From Apoda limacodes (taxonomy: Eukaryota > Arthropoda > Insecta > Lepidoptera > Limacodidae): DNA of 64,000 bases. The DNA lies in assembly GCA_946406115.1 (NCBI GenBank), contig OX291547.1, forward strand, positions 16,869,001 to 16,933,000, given 5' to 3'. Below the pieces are notes generated by a model. The model was given only the letters and a program-made list of their open reading frames with translations, ran no database searches and was not told where the DNA came from. The stretch's first letter is position 1; each line of letters begins with the position of its first letter. Of this stretch, positions 36,028-48,000 are shown one piece after another. The position numbers and the translations under genes were made by a program.

Positions 36028-39000
36028 AGTAATCAGTTGAATATTCAACCGTTTATAATAAATAATTTTGATTTAATGATATTATTGTTAATGTGTCAGT
36101 ACTAGTTGCTCAATATTCATTTTTAAGGTTCCGTACCCAAAGCGCTTTGCGTGTAGCGCGTCCGGCGGCGCCGCGTCAATAAGTAGGTCAACTTCAATAC
36201 AAACCTTAGATCACAGAATTTGAACAAAGATATCGGTTACGCGAGACGTCTGCGTCGCCCGCCAAGCGCCGACATGGTGCCAAAACGATTAGACTCACCA
36301 GTTGCGAGCTGTGCAGTGGGCGACACCCGGTCCCTCATCGCACCGCTTCACTGCAACGATGCTAACCGTTTGGCGCGAGTTGATCTTTTTTTATACACCC
36401 GTAGATACATTGGCCAAATGCTGTCCAGGGAGACCTATTAATAAGCCTTAAAAGTGATATATAATTTGATTTTTAGGGTTCCGTACCCAAAGGGTAAAAA
36501 ATCGGCCAAGTCGGACTCGGGCACGAAGGGTTCCGTACGTAGGTATTATCTATAAAAACGGCAAAAAAATCACGGTTTTATCAACAGAATAAAATAAATA
36601 TTTAAGGGGCTCCCATACAACAAACGTGATTTTTTTGCCAGTTTTATAGACGGAACCCTTCGTGCGCGAGTCCGACTCGCACTTGGCCGTTTTTTTTTTG
36701 AATTGGAACTTCTATGATTAAATATTTTTTTTTTGATTGTTGCATAATATGTTGTTAACCAAAACTCAAGTTTTTTACTGAATTCATCTCGGTAGAATTT
36801 TACGTTGTGAACTGGATTAAAAAAAATTTGCATATGATAACTTCGACGATTCAAAAGTGGTTGTAAAGAAACCAATTTTAAATAAAAACTTTTTTACAAT
36901 TACTAATGCTGTTTGTCTGTAAGTGTCCGACCTTCAAAGTGCTCTATCTATTAGACCAAAGTAGGTAGAAGCCAAAACTTTTACAAATGTGTTATTACGG
37001 TTTTTTAACTATTGTATTATTTAAATATAGTTACAGTTCACATCCGTACTGGGTCTGCGTGATGGACCAAATCCCCCTTACCCAACAAGTGGGTAGGTCA
37101 CTGCCCCAACAGTGGGGGTGAATGAAGGCTTGAACGACCAGGTTAATGGTGATGATAATCATTACAATGATCTCAAAAAATAACTGCATTTTTGGGTGGG
37201 AAATGACAGTCAGACAGTAAATTTAGTAAATTTAACTAACTTTTTTTTTATCTTTTACACAGATCCGATGAAGACGACGGGAGTAGTGGAAGATACACAA
37301 GGATGGAGGAGGATAATATGCAAGATAAGGAGAGATTTGCAAGGTATTATAAATTGATTTAACTCCAAAATGCAATGAAAATTTCAAATTACTTTAAAAA
37401 AGAACACAGGACATCGATGCTAGATTGATAATAAATAAAAATCAGTCTTCTGGACAGAAATGGCTACAGTAAATTCTTATTCTATTTTCGTTAATTGGCC
37501 TGTTATGGCTGTTACTTCTTCAAAAATTTATTTAATTCTTATAAACAAAACATAAAAATGTTAAAAATATTTTTAACATTAAATAATCGTACATTTTTTT
37601 ACTTTTACTAAACAACTGTTCTATTAAAGTCTGTTTTATTTTTCTGCGATTTTGAGTAAAGTTCCATACAATTCTTGGCCGTTATGCTATTGCTGGATTT
37701 GTATTATTAAACAGCCTTACCAATGACATAGTCTACTCATCCAGCAAAGGCTTTCTTTCACGTCCTCGACAGTAATGTTATTATTCATTATAATTTAATA
37801 TTTATCTATATTAATATATAAAGCTGAAGAAGAGTTTGTTTGTTTGAACGCGCTAATCTCAGGAACTACAGCAGTCCGCGACAGCATATGTCTATATTTT
37901 CCTTTTTTATGCTAACCATATTTGTTCTAAAATTATGCATTATTTGTGAAGGTGTTTTTATAAACATGATATTAATCTTTATCCAAATAAATACGCTATT
38001 CATCACAAGCATATAATTTAAAATAAAATTGCCCTGTTCATCATTCGATTTCAATGAATATCTTAGGAGATATCGCAGTTTTAAAATAATGTGGCAGCAA
38101 AATAATTATCAAGTATTGCGCGCGCATTTATGATGTGCGAGGCCGGCGGGCAGTCATGATGGGGAAGGGCGGTACGTATTATTTAAAAATATTTTACCTT
38201 CTGTGTTTTTTTTTATAATTGAGGAGTTGCCGTATGAATCCTATGCCGATAACCAAATTTAGCGCGGGCGAAGCCGCTGGCAAAAGCTAGTTGTTAATAA
38301 ACTAGTATATTAATTCACTAATCCACAAAGTGTCCAACAGACAATAACATTTTGTTAATTCAAATATAACTAAAAAAAAAACACTTTTGTCATAAAGCAG
38401 TTGGACAGTGCCTACAGTGTATTTGTGACAGCAAAACTAGGTGCCTATTTGGTATTACATATCTCAGAATATAAGGATACAACAAGGCGAAAAATTTGGC
38501 GTACAGTTAGGGCGTTCCTTCTGGGTCGCTTTGAAATTTAATAGTTAAACCTCATTTTAGCACCCGTTCCGTCTGAGCGCATCTGATAATTTCAGCGACG
38601 CTATTATTGTCCAAACGAAACGGGTTTCGCGTCATTTTTGACAGTTCCGTGTGTGTATATGTTTGAGTATTTTATTTTGATTTTTTTGTACATAATAAAA
38701 AAGATATATAGTTCATAATACAAAAATAAACTTTTCCCTAAAAAAACAACGTTATAAGTATTTTTATACCCAAAATACCCACCTTCTGAAAGGGGTTTTT
38801 GTAGCAAAAAGCAAAACTGCTCAAAAGAAACGCTAAAAGTCAACATTAGATTTTGCTATAATTTTGCTACCAAACGCTAATAAAATGCGAACCGCTAAAG
38901 ATTCTGCTACTAGTGTTAAAAAATAGCCAGATGGGACGCCCTTAGTGTTATCGTATTATGAACCAGTTATGTATACTCTCGAAGAAAATAGATCGAAATG

Positions 39001-42000
39001 TCTGCTCCTAACATTCTGAAAAAAATATATTTGTAACATCTGTAAGTAAATAACGTTTTTATGTAACGAGTCTGTTAGACACTACTACTGGTCAGTTATG
39101 TTTCAAAATCACACTGTGTGATTTAGGGTTAATTGAAATAATAATGTACAAATATATTTACCTTTAGATATAATAAAACGTTTTAGCATAAAACCTACAA
39201 AAATCCTTAATAAAGCACTTTCACGAATTGCGTCGCGCCAATCCACATCTACAACAAAAGATATATTTGAGATTACGTAACTCGCACAGAAAGGGGTAAT
39301 CTATTGTTTTGAATTCACATTGAACCTATAATAGGCTACTAGAAATAGCAAACATTGTGTGATAAAAATTTATGAATTTATAACCGAAAATATGTTAACC
39401 GCGGTTGATACGACTCCGCGCGACTGCTTGACGGTTATACATATTTTTTATCAAATAAAGCTTTTTCTCAGGGTCTTAAGCTATGCTTTAGCAAAGTTGT
39501 AAACGAATAGCACTATAAAGGCTATGCTTTAGCAAAGTTGTAAACGAATAGCACTATAAAGGCTATGCTTTAGCAAAGTTGTAAACGAATAGCACTTAGA
39601 ACATTGAAGATTTCTTTGCCAACAGTTTTAAAAAAACAGTGAAAGGGGTCAACATTTTTTTTGTTTTGTATCGAATAAAAGTTCACATCGTGTTTTCACG
39701 TTTTTCGGGGTTTGAACTATATCCCAAAAACACAGTCATGAAATTTAAGTCGCATCTGCTGAGCGGATCAGGAAAAACCTTTGCCAAAAAAAGTGAAATT
39801 TAGATAGTATAGTTTTTTAAGGAAGGGAAGGACTTGATTATAACAGGGTAGGCATTGTAGGTATAACGCGAGAATTCGTATTGGTCTTGCATGTGGTTAG
39901 GCCATAGGATATTGTAAATAGTTAATGTAAGGCAGTATGTATGTGGTCAGTATTGCAATGTTGGACAATAAATTAACTATTGCTTTCCTTATGCTGAAAA
40001 TAAAAGGTGAAAACAGTTGGTAGGCATCACTGTTCGAATTTCGTGACAATTTATGTGATGTTTTATTTTTCTAAACAAGGCAATCAAAGTGCATCTCTTC
40101 TCAGGTATTAATAACGGATTATGTAACACAACTTCTGGTGAATGTTCAGTGGATATCCTGTCTATTGTATAATTAAGTTTCGTTAAATACCGGTATGCAA
40201 AAAAAGTACTAGTTAGTGGATTACATATCCATTTATATCCATGATCATTATGTAAAGCCAACAAGGCCTATTGAACATTGTTCTTATAACTATGCCATTG
40301 TCGCGTTACATCAGGTACCGTGTGTTGATTAAAAACGTGTCTTATCACGCGATTCGCACGCTTTTCCATCGCCTTAAAACTGCCAATAATAATGATATTT
40401 ACGAAAACATCAACTAACTTAAATCAAGAAGATAGGATAATAAAAATCGACAATCGCTCTTCTCTATTTTGTAGATATAGATATACAATATCGTCCTATA
40501 TTTCCAAAGATTTTTAATCCTATCGTAATAAGCGAATTTAATTTAATTTTACAGAAAAAAAATCGTCCATATTATATCATAAATACCAAAGTAACTCTGT
40601 CTGTCTGTTACCTCTTACCGCTTAAACCGATTAAGATGAATTTTGGCATGCAAATAGTTTAAGTTCCAGCTACTTTAAAACGTTAAGTGTGAAAAGGTTT
40701 TTTTTAAAAAAATTTTAGCAGTTGTCGTTGAAATCCTATACCGATTACCGAATTTCGGGCGGGTGGAACCGCGGACAAATTTGGCATGGCGATAGTTTAA
40801 GTCCCAGGGAATGACAAAGACTACTTGAAAACGTCAAGTATGAGTTTTTTTTTCTATAATTGAGTTGCCGTTGAAATCCTACACCGATAACCGAATTTAA
40901 GACAGGTGGAACCGCGGGCAAAGTTAGTTTAAATCTATAAACATAAATATATATAAAATTTTGTATTTCTTTAATTGCTTTGTATTAAAGAATTTATTTA
41001 GGTTACTACATATTGTTAGCTTACATAACATACATACGTACGTATGTTCCAGTCTTACGATTGCCTAGCAAGTTATGAATCTACTAATGAGACTATTATT
41101 ATTTTTAGTCGGGAAAATCATTGTGAAATCGAGCGTCGCCGAAGAAACAAGATGACGGCGTATATAACGGAACTATCTGATATGGTTCCAACATGTTCCG
41201 CGCTGGCACGAAAACCAGACAAGCTGACCATCTTACGTATGGCAGTAGCACATATGAAAGCATTAAGAGGTAATTAATGTCCAAATGTCTGTCGTATGTT
41301 TATAGGATATTATTGTAGTTTTTTTTATTGATATTGATCCCAAAAGGTAGTTTAACGTGTATGTATGTATATCTTCATAGTTTTTATCTCTAAGAGTAAC
41401 CAGTGGGCTATCCAAATACATACCCACATCATAATGTGGGGGACACCCGCTTTTTTCCAACCACTTAAGCCCTGCGTGACAGGTGGTGATCATTTCGCCG
41501 CAACACCGCTCCTGATGCAGTGTTTTTGGACTGAGATAGCTTTATATATGACCTATACGTCGTATATAACCCATTTTAAAACACTTATTTTACCACTTTC
41601 TTCTTCCACCTATAATAAAATAATATATGAAAAAGAAATTCAGCAGAAGCAGTAAAGTTATTTTTTTTTTGGCATTCGTGTCTGAAGAATTGGTTTTAGT
41701 CCATAACATAATATGTCAATAGCAAAAATAGGTCTACATAAAGTGAGTCGTACTTTTGGTTACTGCATACATTTACCTTAATCCATACCATTATTATGAC
41801 TGTGAAAGTAACTTTGTTTGTCTGTTACGTCTTTACGCTTAAACCGCTGTACCGAATAAGGTGAAATTTGGCATGGCGAAAGTTGAAAGACCCGAGAAAA
41901 GAACATAGGCTACTTGAAAACGTCAAGTGTGCGTAGGTTTTTTTTCTATAGTTTTAAGCAGTTGTCGTTGAAATCCTACACCGATTACCGAATTTCAGGC

Positions 42001-45000
42001 GGGTGGAACCGCGGGCAAATTTGGCATGGCGATAGTTTGAGTCCCAGAGAAAGACATAAACTACTACTTGAAAACGTCAAGTATGAGTCGGTTTTTCTAT
42101 AATACACAAATAACCGAATTTAGGGCGGGTGTAACTGCGGGCAAAAGCAAGTCTATAAAAACTTTATTTATAGTGTGAAGTGCAATATTAGGAACTCAAT
42201 CAGCTATTGTGTTATATCAGTTTTTAACAAAATTAAGTAAGATAGCCGAAACATTCATTTCATTCATACAGTTAGTCATAAGTATTGATTAACCGACAAC
42301 GTCAAGACAGTCGTGGCGCCACTACAAAATTTATTACTGGCTGGATAGCACCCGATTAGCCATATGTGACGTCACAGGCTATTCGAATGCGCTCGCTCCC
42401 CCGTCTCGCCGCGCAACTTACGTCACGATTGCTCTGTCTAGACACTTTCGATGGCTGACTGAATGAAATTATTGTTTAGGCTGTGCTGTATGTACGTAAT
42501 AGGGAAATGTATAAAATAAAGTAAAACTGTGGGGTGAGGGCATATTCATATTGAAATATTTTAAGTTTATTTAGTATCTATTATATGATCTAACCCTCCA
42601 TAATCATTTCTTTTACCTTAGATTGGATGCACTTATGCAATTTTACAAACCTTAATATATTTATATGCCTGGTTATAGGCCATAGTTGCTGATAAAATTG
42701 TTTGTATTTGAAATGCAGGCACAGGCAATACGTCTACAGATGGAACATACAAGCCATCATTTTTAACAGATCAAGAATTGAAACATTTAATACTAGAAGC
42801 AGCTGACGGGTTCTTGTTCGTAGTGAGTTGTGACTCCGGCCGCATTATTTATGTCAGCGACAGTATAGCTCCAGTCTTAAATTACTCTCAGGTAAATATA
42901 AAGAATGTTTCGTACTAAAACCCAACCAAATTTATAAGATTTTATAATATTGGGTAAATCCTATTTCGGAATAAACAAGTTTTTTGTAGACCAATTTAGT
43001 CTATATGGTGCGCTTTGAGGCAAATTACTTAATCATTTGAGACCCCATGGTGGGTAGGAAACTAAAATGGGCCTTATTTTTAATAGGACTAAAAACATGA
43101 GGAGGTTTTAATTAAAAAATACTTTAAATATCCTAGTTAGGACAGAAAACTAGCCTATTTATTATGACATGTGTTTAGTAGTTATCAACTTGGGCTTAAG
43201 CGGTGTGTCCTAACGCCCTATGGACAAACTAGTTAGACCTAAAATGGGGTTAGATAACAACCAAGTGTTCAAAGGATATGTGACAGAAAACTTCAGTGAT
43301 AACAAGGATGATGCGATATGTAACTGAGCGTGCGTGAGTAGTGCAGCTACACATTAAGTCACTGAGATTTTCATTCATGAATTAAATTTATATACAATAG
43401 TTTATTATACTTACATCATTGTTATAAAAAAATGCTTATTTTCAGGGTTTAAAGAACTATCACGGCTATTTTTTAGCAAAGCTAATAGCTCTCAGAACTA
43501 TGAAGATTGATTTGCCAAAAGTTAAAAAAAACACATTGAAAAGTGGTCAGTTTAGGAATTTTTTTATCAAACAAAAGTTCATTATTCGTGTTTTCACTTT
43601 TCTCAAGCTTTGAACCATATCTCGAAAAACACGGTCATTTAATTTGCGGACCCGTAGAAGCATTTGCCAAAAAAAATAAAAAAAATTAGGTAGTATAGCC
43701 TCTTTAACGCGACAGAGTTTGCACAAATGTTAAGCAATTACACAATTTATTTATTGATCAACATTAAATTATTTATTTCTGTTTTAGGGTGAATGGTATT
43801 CTTCATGTCTGTATGATCAACTTCATCCAGATGACGTGGAGAAGGTGAGGGAACAGCTTAGCACTCAAGAGCCTCAAAACACTGGTCGTATATTAGACCT
43901 AAAGACGGGCACTGTCAAAAAAGAAGGACATCAGTGTAAGTTGCATTTGAAGCATTTTTGACGTGACAACGTCTTATAAATTGGTTTGCCGGGTGACACT
44001 TCAAGAAACTGCGTTACGCTCCGCTCACGTTATGCGCTCACAATGAGAGCGAGTGAGAGGCACGCGGCATGGTTAGCCCGCCTAAGAGCGAGAGAGACAG
44101 ACATAAAAAGTGAAAGGCACAAGTTGTCACGATTCCGGACGTTTGTCCGACAAGTTTTTTAACACTTTAATTAGCTTCACCATAACTAAGTATAAACAAA
44201 TCTTGAAAGTTGAATTCAACCAACTTTTAATGGTCATATTAATTTGAAACTTAGCAAATGTGTATAATACCCATGATAATACAATAAAATGGTTCCATCA
44301 AGCTGATTTGATAATCGAACCAGGAACTGAATAGTCTGATCTGATAGTAGGTGGAACTCTCCAATGGCTTCTAGTAAACTTTTGAAGTTTAATCTTATTT
44401 GATTTTTTTAAACTAGTTGAATACATTACACTTAGTGAAAGTAACTGAATGGAACAATAAAGATATACTGATCTTGCCTATGTGAATAATTACTTACGTA
44501 AACCCCGAGTGACAACACGAAGTTAGTGTTAACACTGTCGACGCACCAACTGGTTTGAAATGACGTGCGATTAATCACATAGGGTATTCTTAAGTTTTGG
44601 CAAGGACGGCATTTCGTTTGAAAAACGTTTTCGAACGCAAAACTAGCAAAAGTATGTATTAATAAAACATTATTGAGAGTTTTGTCTTGACCTGACTTCT
44701 CCCCGTATATACCTAACCCGTTTGTACAAAAATTTTTTTTTTGACTTTTTAGAATCTGACCAATTCCACAGCCAACCAAACCAACAGTTTTGCTTTTCCA
44801 TCTTTTATTTGTGTGAGACAAAAAGGTTTTGTCATTAGCAACAACTCTTCTCCATTGGACATTTTTAACCCTAATTTACTCCGGGGACGATATAAACTTG
44901 GCAATTTTTTGACGATCCCGTTAAGTAGTAGCAAATTTTGTTCGGTAAATTAAAATTTTATGTTTAGCGTCGATGCGTCAAGTGATGGGTTCGCGGCGCG

Positions 45001-48000
45001 GGTTCATCTGCCGCATGCGCGTGGGCGGCACGGCGGAGGGGGCGCACCTCGGTCGGCTGCGCGCGCGGAACTCGCTCGGGCCTGCACATGACGGACACAA
45101 CTACGCCGTCGTGCACTGTACGGGTTACATCAAAAATTGGCCGCCTACAGGTAGGTATAGGAAGTCACTAAGCTTCAACGATTCCTTTCCCAGTTTAATA
45201 GGTTAATTATCATCATATTAGCCGCTAGATGTTCATTGCTGCACCGGGGATATAACTAGGTCCTAAATCCAGAAGAAAAAGAGTTAGCACAACGTTCATA
45301 GACGAAAATAAGATTACCTGTAAAAGGGTCAGGCCAAATACTAGTACTTGCAGTACTTACCCCACTTAATTTGGCTAAGTCAACAGTCTGATCAATTTCA
45401 TTACACAATTTTCTTGGTGGAACATTGCAAAAATATTTGGACTGACTCTACGTTAAAGCGCGTCCACACTTGCATGCATTGCTCACATATTTTGTTTACT
45501 TGAATGTTTCTACGTTAATAATTTGGTTTGTAATTTGGTTACAAACATACTGCGCAAACCGTTTTTAGACTTAATAAACAATGTATACAGATGTGGCGTT
45601 TCTTTATATAATGCTTTCTGAACACTTTGTAGCCGTTGCATATTGCTTAATGCATCTGTGTTCTAAAGTATATAATCTTATTTGTTTTGGGGACATAGAT
45701 CTGTTTCCAGGTATGCAAATGGATCGGCCTGCAGACGATGAACTTCACGCGTCACATTGTTGTCTCGTCGCCATCGGACGGCTTCAGGTAAAAAAAATAA
45801 TTATGTTTATAATTATTTTTAATATAAAACATAAAGTCTCCTGACAAATATCTTTGGGTTGCAACTTATACAATACAAGATATATTTTGATAAACATTAA
45901 TATTTTTACACACCACTTCCATGGCGTTGATATCATTTTGGTGTAATTATTGTGAAGGTGACGTCAACGCCAAATACGACAGAGGGCAGCCTGTGTAGCA
46001 GCGGCGCGGAATTTGTGTCGCGGCACTCAGCGGACGGGCGGTTCACGTTTGCGGACCAGCGAGCCGCGCAGGTGGTCGGGTACGCACCACACGACTTGCT
46101 GGGAAAACTCTGCTATGAATTCTACCATCCCGAAGATCAACAGCACATGAGGGACAACTTCGACCAAGGTACCGTTGTTTCTGTGCGTAGGAGTAGTTAA
46201 ACTTATTTTACCTAAAAAACTCTACAATGTTAGACTGTGCGCAGGACGCTTCACATAAATGGCAGCTTCTTTGATCATTTTGTAACTCCAATGGTAATCT
46301 TTTATAAGACCATTACTAGTTTCGTTGCCGCGCACGTAGATAATAAGTGGCACGCAATACATAAGCGCACGGCAATGGAAATGCAATGGATTTGAAACCC
46401 GAGTCTCATTTGAGTTAGACAATCAAGGGGCTACTTGAGTGTAAAGGAAAACACTAATTAATTTTAAATTAGTACAGGCTTTCATGAAATGTTAATATAA
46501 AAACTTAGTCAAACTAAAGCAATTAATATATTTTAAAGTATTAATTTTGAACATCCATTGGAATGACTAAGTCTTTACTTTGAACCTTACTTATTTGTCA
46601 GCTTATATTACATGTTTGTTTCAGTGTTGAAGTTAAAAGGCCAAATAATTTCCCTTATGTACCGGTTTCGTACTAAAAGCAGAGAGTGGCTTTGGCTACG
46701 AACGTCAGCTTTTGCCTTTTTGAACCCTTACAACGATGACGTCGAATATATTGTCTGTACAAACACATTGGCCAAGTAAGTGACATTATTCCTTGTGTGC
46801 AACATGCAATTTTAAAACTAGCAAACAAACCTGACTTTCCAGTACCCAGCATAAGCCTATGTTTTGTAATCATGCCTCCATAGGGAGATGCAAAGTTTAT
46901 TTATTTTTTGTACCCAGAACACAAATTTCCATAGAATTGTATATTATTTTAAAAGAACAGTTTTCTCCATAAAAAGTAAAATAGCTTTGAATGATTGTGT
47001 TAATATTCTGTCGCAAGTAACATAACACTATTCAATTAACTTTTATGGTTGTAAAAAACTTTTGTAAGTAGCATGTTACTGGCACGTGTATACCTCATGC
47101 AAGTTACTGGCATGCCCCAAATGCAATTATTACTTTCAAATGTACCCTCAGTGTGCACTTAGTGACACGAGCCATTTTTTGGCTTAGGAGCAGTAGGCTC
47201 CAATTTTATATCGTGTATATTATCGGCATTAAATTCGAATTCATAATAGAAATAGTGTTTTAGTAGGATGTTTGTTAATAATCTGTGTTAATAATTTATG
47301 TTTGTTATTTGTTAGTCGGTCGCTGGGCAACAGTGCGGGCGAACCGCCAGCCGAAGAGAACTACGACTACCACCTGCGGCACCGCGATGTGTACCAGCAG
47401 CAGACGAACACGCTGCACCAGCAACACCACGCTGCCACAGGTACCACGCAATCACACATAAGTCAAATTATTTTTTTATTCGGTTTTAAAAACACTTGAA
47501 TCGTCAAAGTTATAAAATACTTTATTTACCCTTTTCTAAATTGCTCGTATACCCCAGTTGTAGGTAACCAGTGGCTAGAAACACACGCACATCATAATGT
47601 GGGACAGCTTTTTTAACCAACGACATTTGTCCGTCGTGACAAGGGTGGCGAGGGGGGTGAACCCATTGCCACAATACTGATTCTGAAATTCTAAAAATAT
47701 ATTTCCCATATAACTTTAAAGTAATCAACGGGCCCCACCACTGCAAAGGTCGTGAAAACTAAAATATAATTCATAACTAGCAATTTAACTAGCTGTTTTC
47801 TCATTGTATAATAATCGGTACCGGTGTTTTAAGCTGGTGGCAAAATCCAGAACTAACGCTTTTTGTATACGGAGTTTACTAATTGCATATTATAATGCAT
47901 GGCGGCGTTTCTAGATTGTAGTTTTATTATTAGTAACCTGTAGTGCAGTCGGCAGGACTATACAGAGAGAGTGCTTGTAATTTGTAATGCTATGGTAAGG

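Noticed and set aside
36220..36441. 73-codon GC-rich frame ([18 protein letters not shown]...)
   Set aside because: Lies in a GC-rich repeat block; no domain and no splice context.
44432..44934. Two minus-strand frames in ARNT intron 6 as a nested gene
   Set aside because: No recognised motif, no splice support, AT-rich codons; overlapping frames on the same strand.
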